Positions 10,971 through 21,616 of a DNA stretch of 64,000 nucleotides are shown piece after piece. The position numbers were made by a program, and so were the translations under genes. Source of the DNA: Rhodocyclales bacterium (lineage in GTDB: Bacteria > Pseudomonadota > Gammaproteobacteria > Burkholderiales > Rhodocyclaceae). The stretch is from positions 86,822-150,821 of the forward strand of contig JACPEH010000017.1 of the NCBI GenBank assembly GCA_016183655.1, given 5' to 3'. Below the pieces are notes generated by a model. It was not told the origin of the DNA, did not search any database, and was given only the letters and a program-made list of their open reading frames with translations. How positions within the stretch are numbered: position 1 is the stretch's first letter; every line of letters starts with the position of its first letter.

Positions 10971-11237
10971 TCAGGCAGCGATGGCCTTGATCTGGGCAGA
11001 CAGGCGGCTCTTGTGACGCGAGGCCTTGTTCTTGTGGATGATCTTCTTGTCGGCGATGCGGTCGAGAACGGCAACCGATTCCTGGAAAACCGTCTGGGCA
11101 GCCGCCTTGTCGCCGGCGCCGATCGCCTTTTGCACGCGCTTGATCGCAGTGCGCAGGGTCGAGCGCAGGCTGGCATTGTGGGCGCGTTGCTTGTCGGCTT
11201 GACGGGCACGCTTGCGTGCTTGAGCGCTGTTGGCCAT
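10971..11237 (-). CDS. rpsT: 30S ribosomal protein S20
   Basis: 88 residues, very basic: [21 protein letters not shown]..., the standard S20 N-terminus, and [16 protein letters not shown] at the end. It binds 16S rRNA early in 30S assembly. The start at 11237 is fixed by the universal MANSAQA start; a 23-codon upstream extension is spurious. It is a single gene, divergent from murJ by about 120 bases, an arrangement common in proteobacteria. Confidence 0.98.
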   Translation of the reverse strand: MANSAQARKRARQADKQRAHNASLRSTLRTAIKRVQKAIGAGDKAAAQTVFQESVAVLDRIADKKIIHKNKASRHKSRLSAQIKAIAA

Positions 11238-11357
11238 TGATTCAGTTCCTAATAAGTCGTTGGTGACGATCGAAAACGCGCGATTATACGGACCGACGGC
11301 CGGCAATGCAAGTCCACCGGCCGAAGCGCTCTTCCCTGCGTGCTACCATTCGCCCCC

Positions 11358-12899
11358 ATGAACCTGCTCAAGGCCCTCGTCACCGTCAGCGGCATGACGC
11401 TGCTGTCGCGCATCCTCGGATTCGTGCGGGATTTCGTCATCGCCCGCACTTTCGGCGCCGGCATGATGACCGACGCCTTCTTCGTCGCCTTCAAGCTACC
11501 CAACCTGTTGCGCCGGCTGTTCGCCGAAGGGGCCTTCGCGCAAGCCTTCGTGCCGATCCTCGGCGAATACCGCAACCAGCGCGGCGAAGCCGAGACGAAA
11601 CGGCTGGTGAACCACGTCGCGACGCTGCTCTTCCTGATTCTGCTCGTGGTCACCGCCCTCGGCGTGATCGCCGCCCCGATCCTGGTCTATATTTCCGCCC
11701 CCGGCTTCGCCGCCGACGGCGACAAGTTCGAACTGACGGTGACGCTGACCCGGATCACCTTCCCCTACATATTGTTCATGTCGCTGGTCGCGCTCGCCGG
11801 CGGCATCCTCAACACCTGGAGCCGCTTCGCGCTGCCGGCGTTCACGCCGGTGCTGCTCAACCTCGCCTTCATCGGCATGGCATTGTTCGCCGCGCCGTAT
11901 TTCGAGCCGCCGGTACTGGCGCTGGGCTGGGCGGTATTTCTCGGCGGCGTGCTGCAACTGGCGCTGCAGCTGCCCAGCCTGTCCCGGATCGGCATGCTGC
12001 CGCGCTTTTCGCTGAACTGGAAGGACGAAGGAGTGCGCCGCATCCTGCTGCTGATGGCGCCGGCGCTACTCGGCGTTTCGGTGTCCCAGGTCAGCCTCTT
12101 GATCAACACCATCTTCGCCTCCCTCCTCGGCCCCGGCAGCGTCTCCTGGCTCTACTACGCCGACCGGCTGATGGAGTTTCCCTCGGGCATGCTCGGCGTC
12201 GCGCTCGGCACCATCCTGCTGCCCTCGCTGTCGAAGTACCACGCCAGCAACCAGCACGACGAATATTCGAAGCTGCTCGACTGGGGCCTGCGCCTGACGC
12301 TGCTGCTCGCCGCTCCGGCCGCCGTCGGCCTGGCGCTGCTGGCGGTACCGCTGATCGCCACCCTCTTCTTCCACGGCGCGTTCACGCCGAACGACGTGCT
12401 GCAGACGCGCGCGGCGCTGGTCGCCTACAGCCTCGGGCTGCTCGGCCTGATCCTGGTCAAGGTGCTTGCTCCCGGCTTCTACGCCCGCCAGAACATCCGC
12501 ACGCCTGTGCGCATCGCCGTCATTTCGCTGCTGGCGACGCAGGCGATGAACGTCGTCTTCGCCTGGGGCCTCGATCTCCGCCACGCCGGGCTGGCGCTGG
12601 CGATCGGACTGGCCGCCTGCCTCAACGCGCTGCTGCTCTATCGCGGGCTGCGCCGGCACGACATCTATACGCCGCAGGCCGGCTGGCCCGCCTTCTACCT
12701 GAAACTGCTGGCCGCCTTGTGCGTCATGGCCAGCGTGCTCTGGTTCGCCGCCGGCGCCGAGGCCGGCTGGCTGCAATACGGCACTGTCGAGCGCGTGCTG
12801 CGGCTGACGGCGCTCGTCCTCTTCGGCGCGGCCGCCTATTTCGCTACACTGTGGAGTCTGGGATTCCGCCTGCGCGACTTCCGCCGTCGCGCGGCATAG
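11358..12899 (+). CDS. murJ: Lipid II flippase MurJ (MviN)
   Basis: About 513 residues and some 14 membrane helices of the MOP superfamily. It moves lipid II across the inner membrane for peptidoglycan synthesis. The start at 11358 ([25 protein letters not shown]) matches the family N-terminus. Characteristic stretches are [33 protein letters not shown] and [27 protein letters not shown]. It is followed 20 bases later by a PEBP-like gene. Confidence 0.97.
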   Translation: MNLLKALVTVSGMTLLSRILGFVRDFVIARTFGAGMMTDAFFVAFKLPNLLRRLFAEGAFAQAFVPILGEYRNQRGEAETKRLVNHVATLLFLILLVVTALGVIAAPILVYISAPGFAADGDKFELTVTLTRITFPYILFMSLVALAGGILNTWSRFALPAFTPVLLNLAFIGMALFAAPYFEPPVLALGWAVFLGGVLQLALQLPSLSRIGMLPRFSLNWKDEGVRRILLLMAPALLGVSVSQVSLLINTIFASLLGPGSVSWLYYADRLMEFPSGMLGVALGTILLPSLSKYHASNQHDEYSKLLDWGLRLTLLLAAPAAVGLALLAVPLIATLFFHGAFTPNDVLQTRAALVAYSLGLLGLILVKVLAPGFYARQNIRTPVRIAVISLLATQAMNVVFAWGLDLRHAGLALAIGLAACLNALLLYRGLRRHDIYTPQAGWPAFYLKLLAALCVMASVLWFAAGAEAGWLQYGTVERVLRLTALVLFGAAAYFATLWSLGFRLRDFRRRAA

Positions 12900-12919
12900 A
12901 CAAAACAAAGGAGGCGACA

Positions 12920-13549
12920 ATGAAACTCACCAGCAGCAGTTTCGCCAGCGACGAGAAGATCCCGGGCGAGTTCGCGTTCTGCACCCCGGACCCCGCCCAC
13001 CATGTCTGCCTCGGCAGCAACCGCAACCCGCAGCTGTCGTGGACCGACGTTCCCGCCGGCGCCCGCTCGTTTGCGGTAATCTGCCACGATCCCGACGTTC
13101 CCAGCCGCGGCGACGACGTCAACCAGGAGGGGCGCAGCGTCCCGGCCGCACTGCCGCGCGTCGACTTCTTCCACTGGGTGCTGGTCGACCTGCCGGCCTC
13201 GATCACGACCATCGACGCCGGCGAGTTCTCGTCCGACGTGACGCCGCGCGGCAAGCCCGGCCCCGCCGCACCGTACGGCACGCGCCAGGGGATCAACGAC
13301 TACACCGGCTGGTTTGCCGGCGACGGCGACATGTCTGGCGACTACTACGGCTACGACGGCCCGTGCCCGCCGTGGAACGACGAGCTGCGCCACCGCTACG
13401 TGTTCACCGTCTTCGCGCTCGACGTCGAGCGCCTGCCGGTCGAGGGAAAATTCAGCGGCGCGCAGGTGCGCCATGCGATGCAGGGGCACATCCTCGGCCA
13501 AGCCAGCCTGACCGGCGTCTATACGCTGAATCCGGCCGTGACGCTCTGA
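12920..13549 (+). CDS. YbhB/YbcL family PEBP (Raf-kinase-inhibitor-like) protein
   Basis: 209 residues with the bacterial phosphatidylethanolamine-binding-protein core: NRNPQLSWTDVPAGARSFAVICHDPD near the N-terminus, FFHWVLVDLPA in the middle and GPCPPWNDELRHRYVFTVFALD before a terminal GHILGQASLTGVY. A GGAGG ribosome site precedes the ATG. It has no signal peptide and is probably cytoplasmic. It is likely co-transcribed with murJ and ends at a strong terminator. The ligand is unknown. Confidence 0.9.
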   Translation: MKLTSSSFASDEKIPGEFAFCTPDPAHHVCLGSNRNPQLSWTDVPAGARSFAVICHDPDVPSRGDDVNQEGRSVPAALPRVDFFHWVLVDLPASITTIDAGEFSSDVTPRGKPGPAAPYGTRQGINDYTGWFAGDGDMSGDYYGYDGPCPPWNDELRHRYVFTVFALDVERLPVEGKFSGAQVRHAMQGHILGQASLTGVYTLNPAVTL

Positions 13550-13564
13550 TTTTCCGAATTTGCC

Positions 13565-13601
13565 AAAGAAAACGGGGCAGCCTTGGCTGCCCCGTTTTCT
13601 T
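13565..13601. terminator. Bidirectional terminator between the PEBP gene and hppA
   Basis: Stem CGGGGCAGCC-TT-GGCTGCCCCG, followed on the plus strand by TTTTCTT and on the minus strand by TTTTCTTT. It serves both convergent genes. Confidence 0.88.
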
Positions 13602-13615
13602 GATACCTACTGCGT

Positions 13616-15670
13616 TTAGACCATCAGCGGCACGATCAGCAGCGCCACCAGGTTGATGATCTTGATCAGCGGGTTCACCGCCGGGCCGGCCGTATCCTTG
13701 TACGGGTCGCCGACGGTGTCGCCGGTGACGGCCGCCTTGTGGGCTTCCGAGCCCTTGCCGCCGAAATGGCCGTCCTCGATGTACTTCTTCGCGTTATCCC
13801 AGGCGCCACCACCGGTGGTCATCGAGATGGCGACGAAGAGGCCGGTGACGATGGTGCCGACCAGCAGGCCGCCCAGCGCCTGCGGGCCGAGCGCCAGGCC
13901 GACGACGATCGGCACGGCGACCGGCAGGATCGACGGGATCATCATTTCCTTGATCGCCGCCACGGTCAGCATGTCCACCGCCCGCGAGTAATCCGGCTTG
14001 GCCGTGCCTTCCATGATGCCGGGGATTTCCTTGAACTGGCGACGCACTTCGACGACCACCGCGCCGGCCGAACGACCGACAGCCTCCATCGCCATCGCGG
14101 CGAAGAGGTAGGGGATCAGGCCGCCGAGGAAGAGGCCGATGATCACCATGTGGTTCGACAGGTCGAAGGTGATGCCCTTCAGGCCGGCCGCTTCCAGGCC
14201 ATGCGTGTAGTCGGCGAAGAGCACCAGCGCGGCGAGGCCGGCGGAACCGATGGCGTAGCCCTTGGTCACCGCCTTGGTGGTGTTGCCGACGGCATCGAGC
14301 GGATCGGTGACGTCGCGCACTTCCTTCGGCAGCCCCGACATTTCGGCGATGCCGCCGGCGTTGTCGGTGATCGGGCCGTAGGCGTCAAGGGCGACGACGA
14401 TACCGGCCATCGACAGCATCGAGGTGGCGGCGATGGCGATGCCGAACAGGCCGCCCAACGCGTAGGCGACGTAGATCGCGGCACACACCGAGATCACCGG
14501 CAGCGCGCAGGCCTTCATCGAGACGCCGATGCCGGCGATGATGTTGGTCGCGTGACCGGTCTGGCAGGATGCGGCGACGTGCTTCACCGGCGCGTACTCG
14601 GTGCCGGTGTAGTACTCGGTGATCCAGACCAGCGCGGCGGTCAGCACCAGGCCGACGATCGAGCAGCCGAACATGCTCATCGTCGTGATCTTGGCGGCCG
14701 GGTCGCCGGCACCGATCAGCCACGAGGTGATCGGGTAGTAGGCGACCAGCGCCAGCACGCCGGCGACGGCGAGACCGCGGTAGAGCGCGGACATGATCTT
14801 GCCGCCCTCGGTGGCCTTGACGAACATGCAGCCGATGATCGAGGCGATGATCGACACGCCGCCCAGCGCCAGCGGGTAGAGCAGCAGGTTCTCGCCGAGG
14901 CCCGGCGAGGTCTTGATCACCAGCGCCGCCAGCACCATCGTCGCGACCACGGTCACGGCGTAGGTTTCGAACAGGTCGGCGGCCATGCCGGCGCAGTCGC
15001 CGACGTTGTCGCCGACGTTGTCGGCGATCACCGCCGGGTTGCGCGGGTCATCTTCCGGAATGCCGGCTTCGACCTTGCCCACCAAGTCGGCACCGACGTC
15101 GGCGCCCTTGGTGAAGATGCCGCCGCCGAGACGGGCGAAGATCGAGATCAGCGAGGAACCGAAGGCGAGGCCGACCAGCGGCTCGATCATGTGGTGCAGG
15201 TCGGCGTTGGGACCAGCCACCATCTTCAGCACCAGGTAGTAGCCGGCAACGCCGAGCAGGCCGAGGCCGACCACCAGCATGCCGGTGATGGCGCCGCCCT
15301 TGAAGGCGACGTCGAGCGCCGGGGCAATGCCGCCACGCGCCGCTTCGGCGGTGCGCACGTTGGCGCGGACGGAGACGTTCATGCCGATGAAACCGGCGGC
15401 GCCGGAGAGCACGGCGCCGATCAGGAAACCGATCGCGGTATCCCAACCGAGCTTCGGCACGAAACCGATGACCAGGAACAGCAGGCCGCCGACGATGGCG
15501 ATGGTCTTGTACTGCCGGGCGAGATAGGCGGACGCACCTTCCTGGATCGCCTTGGCGATCTCCTGCATCCGGGCATTGCCCGCTGACATGCTGAGGATTT
15601 GAGTACTGGATACCCAGCCGTAGATCACGGCCAGTACGGCACAACCTAGTGCAAGCATCAAAACTGACAT
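13616..15670 (-). CDS. hppA: K+-independent H+-translocating membrane pyrophosphatase
   Basis: About 684 residues and some 16 membrane helices. It couples cytoplasmic pyrophosphate hydrolysis to proton export. The catalytic loop [35 protein letters not shown] and the second site [21 protein letters not shown] are intact. Within [16 protein letters not shown] the Lys after GNTT marks the K+-independent class; K+-dependent enzymes have Ala there. The ATG at 15670 has a GGAGGGAG site six bases upstream. It sits downstream of adk and pfp in the same orientation. With PPi-dependent phosphofructokinase next to it, the cell appears able to use pyrophosphate as an energy carrier. Confidence 0.95.
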   Translation of the reverse strand: MSVLMLALGCAVLAVIYGWVSSTQILSMSAGNARMQEIAKAIQEGASAYLARQYKTIAIVGGLLFLVIGFVPKLGWDTAIGFLIGAVLSGAAGFIGMNVSVRANVRTAEAARGGIAPALDVAFKGGAITGMLVVGLGLLGVAGYYLVLKMVAGPNADLHHMIEPLVGLAFGSSLISIFARLGGGIFTKGADVGADLVGKVEAGIPEDDPRNPAVIADNVGDNVGDCAGMAADLFETYAVTVVATMVLAALVIKTSPGLGENLLLYPLALGGVSIIASIIGCMFVKATEGGKIMSALYRGLAVAGVLALVAYYPITSWLIGAGDPAAKITTMSMFGCSIVGLVLTAALVWITEYYTGTEYAPVKHVAASCQTGHATNIIAGIGVSMKACALPVISVCAAIYVAYALGGLFGIAIAATSMLSMAGIVVALDAYGPITDNAGGIAEMSGLPKEVRDVTDPLDAVGNTTKAVTKGYAIGSAGLAALVLFADYTHGLEAAGLKGITFDLSNHMVIIGLFLGGLIPYLFAAMAMEAVGRSAGAVVVEVRRQFKEIPGIMEGTAKPDYSRAVDMLTVAAIKEMMIPSILPVAVPIVVGLALGPQALGGLLVGTIVTGLFVAISMTTGGGAWDNAKKYIEDGHFGGKGSEAHKAAVTGDTVGDPYKDTAGPAVNPLIKIINLVALLIVPLMV

Positions 15671-15807
15671 GAACAACTCCCTCCGGTTAGATTGCTCAGA
15701 TCCTCGAAGAGCTTGGCGCCTCCTTCGGATCGGTTTGCCCTACATAGTGAAACAAACCTGCCTTGCCGACGCCAGGTCTCCCCCGGCGCCTCCCGTACTG
15801 ATCGCGT

Positions 15808-17079
15808 CTATACCCTGAAAACCCCCAGACACCTCGGCACGGCAATATTCTTCAGGCGCACGTAATCGGGCAGGCCGTTGCGGGAGGGCGGAACGTCCTC
15901 GCCGGCGATCAACGGCCCGAGATAGGTGCGGCACCTGTCTGTTATGTGGAAACCATCCGCGCTGATGAACTCGCGCGGCATCTTGCGTTCAACGTTGGCG
16001 ACGTCCTTCAGCTCGGCGACGCCGATCTCCCACGCATACGGCGCGTCGGACGTGCGCACGATGCCCGGCATCACGCCGTGGCGGCCGGCCAGCGCCAGCT
16101 CGACCGCCGCCTTGCCCAGCGCGTAGGCCTGGTCGACGTCGGTCTTCGACGCCAGGTGGCGGGCCGAGCGCTGCAGGTAGTCCGGCAGCGCCCAGTGGTA
16201 TTTGTAGCCGAGGCGGTCCTTGATCAGTTGCGCGACGACCTGGCCGACGCCGCCGAGCTGCGCGTGGCCGAAGGCGTCCTGCGTACCCATGTCGGAGAGG
16301 AAACGCCCCTGCGCATCGTGCAGCCCTTCCGACACGGCGATCGCGCAGTAGCCGAAGCGCTGCACGCAGTCCTCGACGCGGGCGAGGAAGGCCGCCTCGT
16401 CGAAGGCAATCTCGGGAAACAGCAGGAGATGCGGCGGCTCGTCCTCGGCCTCGCTGGCCAGCCCGCAGGCGGCAGTGATCCAGCCGGCGTGGCGGCCCAT
16501 CACCTCCATCACGAAAATCCTGGTCGAGGTCGCCGCCATCGAGGCGACGTCGAGACCGGCCTCGCGCATCGAGGTGGCGACGTACTTGGCGACCGAGCCG
16601 AAGCCCGGGCAGCTGTCGGTGTGCGGCAGGTCGTTGTCGACCGTCTTCGGGATGCCGATGCAGGTCAGCGGATAGCCGAGCTTTTCGGACAACTGCGACA
16701 CCTTCCAGGCAGTATCCATCGAATCGTTGCCGCCGTTGTAGAAGAAGTAGCCGATGTCGTGCGCGCGGAACACCTCGATCAGGCGTTCGTACTGCGCGCG
16801 GTGCTCGTCGAGCCCCTTCAGCTTGTAGCGGCAGGAGCCGAAGGCGCCGCCCGGCGTATGGCGCAGGCGGGCGATGTCGGCGTCGGAGTCGTGGCTGGTG
16901 TCGATCAGGTCCTCGGTCAGTGCACCGAGGATGCCGTTGCGGCCGGCGAAGACCTTGCCGATCCGGTCGGGGTGCCGGCGCGCGGTCTCGATGAGGCCGC
17001 AGGCGCTGGCGTTGATCACTGCCGTGACGCCGCCCGACTGAGCGTAGAAGGCATTCGTCGGGCGGTTGGCAGCGTTCAT
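15808..17079 (-). CDS. pfp: Pyrophosphate-dependent 6-phosphofructokinase
   Basis: 423 residues. It phosphorylates fructose-6-phosphate reversibly with pyrophosphate. The GGNDSMDTAWK motif has Asp where ATP-dependent enzymes have Gly, which with PKTVDNDLPHTDSCPGFGS marks the PPi-using group. MEVMGRHAGW is the substrate motif. It starts six bases after adk, so it is probably co-transcribed with it. hppA, which also uses PPi, follows 138 bases downstream. Confidence 0.93.
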   Translation of the reverse strand: MNAANRPTNAFYAQSGGVTAVINASACGLIETARRHPDRIGKVFAGRNGILGALTEDLIDTSHDSDADIARLRHTPGGAFGSCRYKLKGLDEHRAQYERLIEVFRAHDIGYFFYNGGNDSMDTAWKVSQLSEKLGYPLTCIGIPKTVDNDLPHTDSCPGFGSVAKYVATSMREAGLDVASMAATSTRIFVMEVMGRHAGWITAACGLASEAEDEPPHLLLFPEIAFDEAAFLARVEDCVQRFGYCAIAVSEGLHDAQGRFLSDMGTQDAFGHAQLGGVGQVVAQLIKDRLGYKYHWALPDYLQRSARHLASKTDVDQAYALGKAAVELALAGRHGVMPGIVRTSDAPYAWEIGVAELKDVANVERKMPREFISADGFHITDRCRTYLGPLIAGEDVPPSRNGLPDYVRLKNIAVPRCLGVFRV

Positions 17080-17085
17080 GATGAT

Positions 17086-17856
<771 letters not shown>

Positions 17857-17913
17857 TCAAACCATTTGCAGCAATTCCCGGCGAAACTCGTGCAGCGATT
17901 TTCACGCGAGTTG

Positions 17914-18672
17914 TCAGGCAAACAGACGCCTTACGCGTTCCGCATCTTCCGGGGTATCCACCCCTGCCGCCGGCATGTGGTCGACCGTCGCCACGGTGAT
18001 GCGATAGCCGTGCCACAGCGCGCGCAACTGCTCCAGCGCCTCGAAGCCTTCGAGCGGCGACGGCGCCAGTCGCGCATAGGCCTTCAGGAAGCTCGCCTTG
18101 TAGGCGTAGAGGCCGACGTGGCGCAGCGCCGGGAAGGCTGCCGGCAGGGTTTCGCCACCACCCTCGCGGGCGAAGTGGTCGCGCGCATAGGGCATCGGCG
18201 CGCGCGAGAAATAGAGCGCATCGCCGTCGGCGCGGCAGACGACCTTGACCACGTTCGGATTGAAGAAGTCGGCAGCGTCGGCTATCGGATGCGCGACGGT
18301 GGCGATGTCGGCGCCGCGTGCGGCGAGCTGCTGCGCGGTCAGCGTGATCAGCGAGGGCTCGATCAGCGGCTCGTCGCCCTGCACGTTGACCACCAGCGTC
18401 TCGTCGCCCCAGCCCTTCAGCGCGACCACTTCGGCCAGACGGTCGGTGCCGCTCGGGTGGTCGGCGCGGGTCATCAGCACGTCGAGCCCGTGCCGGCGCG
18501 CGGCGGCTTCGACCTCGGGATGGTCGGTGGCGACGCAGATCTCGCTCGCGCCGGAAAGTGCCGCGCGCTCGGCGACGCGGACGACCATCGGCTTGCCGCC
18601 GAGGTCGAGCAGCGGCTTTGCCGGCAGCCGCGACGACGCGTAGCGCGCCGGAATGACGACCTTGAAGTCCAC
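17914..18672 (-). CDS. kdsB: 3-deoxy-manno-octulosonate cytidylyltransferase
   Basis: 252 residues. It makes CMP-Kdo for lipopolysaccharide inner-core synthesis. Family motifs: [25 protein letters not shown] at the N-terminus, [28 protein letters not shown] and [12 protein letters not shown]. It lies 11 bases after the Trm112-like gene in the lpxK-Trm112-kdsB-adk order conserved across betaproteobacteria. Confidence 0.96.
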   Translation of the reverse strand: MDFKVVIPARYASSRLPAKPLLDLGGKPMVVRVAERAALSGASEICVATDHPEVEAAARRHGLDVLMTRADHPSGTDRLAEVVALKGWGDETLVVNVQGDEPLIEPSLITLTAQQLAARGADIATVAHPIADAADFFNPNVVKVVCRADGDALYFSRAPMPYARDHFAREGGGETLPAAFPALRHVGLYAYKASFLKAYARLAPSPLEGFEALEQLRALWHGYRITVATVDHMPAAGVDTPEDAERVRRLFA

Positions 18673-18683
18673 TGCAGTGCCGC

Positions 18684-18860
18684 TCAGGCCTGCTCGGCGG
18701 GCAGCTGGCGCGCTTCGTCGGCGAGCATCACCGGGATGTCGTCGCGGATCGGGTAGGCCAGCTTGCAGGGCTTGCAGACCAGCTCGGACTCGCTCCTGCG
18801 GTATTCGAGGTTGCCCTTGCAGACCGGGCAGACGAGGATGTCAAGGAGCCGTGCGTCCAT
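18684..18860 (-). CDS. Trm112/YcaR family zinc-ribbon-like protein
   Basis: 58 residues, read directly from the sequence: it begins [20 protein letters not shown] and continues with [21 protein letters not shown]. Two CxxC pairs (CPVC, CKPC) form the expected metal site. The start overlaps the end of lpxK by 20 bases and the gene ends 11 bases before kdsB. The position between lpxK and kdsB is standard for ycaR in proteobacteria. Its molecular role there is not established. Archaeal and eukaryotic Trm112 relatives activate methyltransferases. Confidence 0.9.
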   Translation of the reverse strand: MDARLLDILVCPVCKGNLEYRRSESELVCKPCKLAYPIRDDIPVMLADEARQLPAEQA

Positions 18861-19860
18861 CGAGTTTCTCCAGAATTGTTTCGATCAGGCCGTCGTCGAC
18901 GACGGCGCTTACCGGCAGCACCCAGGCTTCGCCGGCAATGAGGCCGGCGCATTTTACCGCATCCTTCTCGGTCATCAGCAGCACCGCATCGGCGCCGAAG
19001 TCGAGATCGGCGGCGGCATAGGCGTGATGGTCGGGGAACGGATGCGCGACGAAGGACAGGCCGAGCGCCTCCAGTTGGCGGAAGAAGCGCGACGGGTCGC
19101 CGATGCCGGCCAGCGCATGCAGCTTCCTGTCGGCAAGATCGGCGGCGGCACAGCGGCGCGCCGGGTCGGCCAGCGCATGGAACGCGACGCCTTCGAGGCG
19201 CATCGCGAATGCCGGCGGCGCGCCGGCCGGCAGCGCCAGCGACGGGCTGCCGTTCCACACCACGGCATCGGCATGGCGCAGCCGGGCAAGCGGCTCGCGC
19301 AGCGGCCCCGCCGGCAGCAGGCGGCCGTTGCCGGCGCCGCGGCCATCGAAGAGCACGAGCTCGACGTCGCGCACCAGCCGGTAATGCTGCAGGCCGTCGT
19401 CGGCGACGATCAGGTCGCATTCCGGATGCGCGGCGAGCAGCGCGCGCGCCGCGGCGACACGGTTGCGGCAGACGGCGACCGGCGCGCCGCTGCGGCGGGC
19501 GAGCAGCAGCGGTTCGTCGCCGACCAGCGCCGGGCTGTCGTCCGGCGCGACCAGGCGCGGCGTATCGGCAGCCGCGCCGTAGCCGCGGCTGACGATGCCC
19601 GGCCGTCGGCCGCGCGCGCGCAGCGCCTCGAGCAGCCACAGCGTCAGCGGCGTCTTGCCGGCACCGCCGGCGACCAGGTTGCCGACGACGAGCACCGGCA
19701 CCGGCAGGCGCTCGGCGGCGAGCCAGCCGTGGCGATAGGCGAAGCGGCGCAGTCCGGAGAGGACGCCGAACAGCCAGGACAGCGGCAGCAGGGGCAGCAG
19801 CTGAAAAGCAAAGCCCCGGCGGTACCACAGCCGGGGCAGGGATTCGGCGAGCTTCGCCAT
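18841..19860 (-). CDS. lpxK: Tetraacyldisaccharide 4'-kinase
   Basis: 339 residues. It phosphorylates the 4' position of the lipid A precursor at the inner membrane. An N-terminal hydrophobic segment ([16 protein letters not shown]) is followed by the Walker A motif [13 protein letters not shown] and the conserved VSRGYG region. It starts 19 bases after exbD and overlaps the Trm112-like gene. Together with kdsB it places an envelope lipid operon here. Confidence 0.95.
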   Translation of the reverse strand: MAKLAESLPRLWYRRGFAFQLLPLLPLSWLFGVLSGLRRFAYRHGWLAAERLPVPVLVVGNLVAGGAGKTPLTLWLLEALRARGRRPGIVSRGYGAAADTPRLVAPDDSPALVGDEPLLLARRSGAPVAVCRNRVAAARALLAAHPECDLIVADDGLQHYRLVRDVELVLFDGRGAGNGRLLPAGPLREPLARLRHADAVVWNGSPSLALPAGAPPAFAMRLEGVAFHALADPARRCAAADLADRKLHALAGIGDPSRFFRQLEALGLSFVAHPFPDHHAYAAADLDFGADAVLLMTEKDAVKCAGLIAGEAWVLPVSAVVDDGLIETILEKLDGRTAP

Positions 19861-19879
19861 CAGGCAGGGAGGCGCGCCA

Positions 19880-20296
19880 TCAGCGCGGCGTCTGCGTGGC
19901 GAACGAGATGTGCGGGTAGCCGGCGGACTGCGCCGCCTGCATGACGTCGACCACGCTCTGGTGCGCCGCCTTGGCGTCGGCGTTGATGACGATGATCGGT
20001 TCCTTCTGGCTGCCGGCGGCGCGGCGCAGCGCGTCGGCGATGGCGGCGACGTCGGGCGTCGTCAGCGGCACCTTGTTCACCAGCACCTGGCCGGTGGCGG
20101 TGACGGCGACGCTGACCTCGTTCGGCTGCTCCGGCTGCTTCGCCGCGTCCGCCGTCGGCAGGTTGATCTCCAGCCCGGAGAACTTGGCGTAGGTGGTCGT
20201 CAGCATGAGGAAGATGATGATCACGAGCAGCACGTCGATCATCGGAATCAGGTTGATTTCCGGCTCCTCGCGGGACCGGCCGCGGCGAAAGTCCAT
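19880..20296 (-). CDS. exbD: ExbD/TolR family biopolymer transport protein
   Basis: 138 residues. An N-terminal RRGRSREEPEINLIPMIDVLLVIIIFLMLTTTYA holds the single membrane helix with the functional Asp (IDV). The rest is a periplasmic domain. It works with ExbB as a proton-driven motor that energises TonB-type transport. It lies two bases after exbB and 19 before lpxK, the usual betaproteobacterial order. Confidence 0.92.
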   Translation of the reverse strand: MDFRRGRSREEPEINLIPMIDVLLVIIIFLMLTTTYAKFSGLEINLPTADAAKQPEQPNEVSVAVTATGQVLVNKVPLTTPDVAAIADALRRAAGSQKEPIIVINADAKAAHQSVVDVMQAAQSAGYPHISFATQTPR

Positions 20297-20298
20297 GC

Positions 20299-20904
20299 TT
20301 ACTTCCTGGCGCCCTGGATCACTTCGACGAGGCGGATCGCCTGCTGCTCCATGTCGATCACCAGGCTATCGACCAGTGCCCGGAAGTGGCGCCAGAAGAT
20401 CATCGCCGGGATCGCGATGACCAGGCCGAACCCTGTGTTGTAGAGCGCGATCGAGATGCCGTGCGCCAGCTGCTGCGGATTGGCGCCGGTCGGCGACTGC
20501 GAGCCGAAGATCTCGATCATCCCTACCACCGTACCGAAGAGGCCCATCAGCGGGCTGATCGAGGCGATCGTGCCGAGCGTCGTCAGGTAGCGCTCCAGCT
20601 CGTGCGTCACCGCGCGGCCGGCTTCCTCGATCGACTCCTTCATCACCTCGCGCGAACTCTTTGCGTTGCGCAGGCCGGCGGCGAGCACGCGACCGAGCGA
20701 CGATTGCTTCTCGAGGTCGGCGACCAGCGCGTCACTGACGCCCTTCTGCTGGTATTCGGCAAGCACGCGCTGCAGCAGCCCGGCCGGGGCGATGCGGCCG
20801 CGACGCAGCGCCACCAGGCGTTCGATGATGAGGGCAACGGCAATGATCGATGCCAGAAGCAAGGGCCAGATGGGCCAGCCGGCGGCCTGAATGATGGCGA
20901 ACAC
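20299..20904 (-). CDS. exbB: MotA/TolQ/ExbB proton channel family protein
   Basis: 201 residues if started at the GTG at 20904, which has GGGAG upstream and gives VFAIIQAAGWPIWPLLLASIIAVALIIERL, the family N-terminus. The longer open frame upstream runs through the antisense of the cupin gene. Conserved helices follow: YLTTLGTIASISPLMGLFGTVVGMIEIF and LAHGISIALYNTGFGLVIAIPAMIFW. It forms the ion channel with ExbD and leads exbB-exbD-lpxK-Trm112-kdsB. In related genomes it diverges from xseA. Here about 6.9 kb lies between the two. Confidence 0.93.
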   Translation of the reverse strand: MFAIIQAAGWPIWPLLLASIIAVALIIERLVALRRGRIAPAGLLQRVLAEYQQKGVSDALVADLEKQSSLGRVLAAGLRNAKSSREVMKESIEEAGRAVTHELERYLTTLGTIASISPLMGLFGTVVGMIEIFGSQSPTGANPQQLAHGISIALYNTGFGLVIAIPAMIFWRHFRALVDSLVIDMEQQAIRLVEVIQGARK

Positions 20905-21002
20905 GCGAACTCCCGTTGAAAATTCAGCCGGGAACTTTAGCCTGTGGCGACAGTTCGGGCAAGTCCGGCCGGCCGCGGCCGTGGCGAAAACCGCTGCCGG
21001 GC

Positions 21003-21482
21003 TCAGACCGTTACGCTGGCCGGCCAGTGCAACGGCTGGTCGAGCACCTCGCCGTCGTCGATGGTCGAGGCGGCCAGACTGCCGGCCTTCACCTGCAGGA
21101 CGATGAAATGCAGCGGCGTGCTGCCGGTGTTGCGGTAGGCGCGTGCGCCGGCCGGCGCCACGCGCACCACCGAGCCCTCGGCCACCGGGAAGGCGCGGTC
21201 GTCGACCATGAACTCGCCGGACCCGGAGATGAACAGGTAGACCTCCTCGTGTTCGCGGTGCGCGTGCAGGAAGGGGATGGCCACTCCCGGCGGGAAGCAG
21301 TTCCACGACATCTCGACGCCAGTCAGCGCCAGCGGCTCCTTCAGGAAGACCTTGCCCGGCACCTTGCGGTTGCCGAGCGCCGGCACGACGAATTGGTACT
21401 GCATCAGCTCGGCGAAGGGGCCGAGGTGGCCGACGGAAAAGTTCGGACCGTGGTCGACGGCCAACGGGGATTGCTCGCTCAT
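21003..21482 (-). CDS. Cupin domain protein
   Basis: 159 residues with a single cupin barrel. Motif 1 is seen as HAHREHEEVYLFISGSGEFMVD and motif 2 as the region around RNTGSTPLHFIVLQV. The GXXXXHXHXXXXE metal site is recognisable (PFLHAHREHEE). It could be a metal-dependent dioxygenase or isomerase, or a ligand sensor; the sequence does not decide. It is divergent from a GlxA-type regulator with an inverted repeat between them, which suggests the regulator controls it. Confidence 0.8.
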   Translation of the reverse strand: MSEQSPLAVDHGPNFSVGHLGPFAELMQYQFVVPALGNRKVPGKVFLKEPLALTGVEMSWNCFPPGVAIPFLHAHREHEEVYLFISGSGEFMVDDRAFPVAEGSVVRVAPAGARAYRNTGSTPLHFIVLQVKAGSLAASTIDDGEVLDQPLHWPASVTV

Positions 21483-21569
21483 GGGATAGGCTCCTTGTCG
21501 GTGGTAAAGCCGCTGCCGGCGGCGACGGCGTGGAGCGCAGTCTAGGATTGACCGCTCGCGACCAGCAGT

Positions 21570-21593
21570 GGCAATATCGACATTGTTATTGCC
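21570..21593. promoter_or_regulatory. Candidate operator between cupin and GlxA-type regulator genes
   Basis: Perfect 7-base inverted repeat GGCAATA (21570-21576) and TATTGCC (21587-21593) with a 10-base spacer, immediately upstream of the regulator start and in the shared promoter gap. It would suit a dimeric AraC-type regulator. No experimental consensus is known to me. Confidence 0.4.
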
Positions 21594-21616
21594 GATATCG
21601 CCATAGATTATCTGCC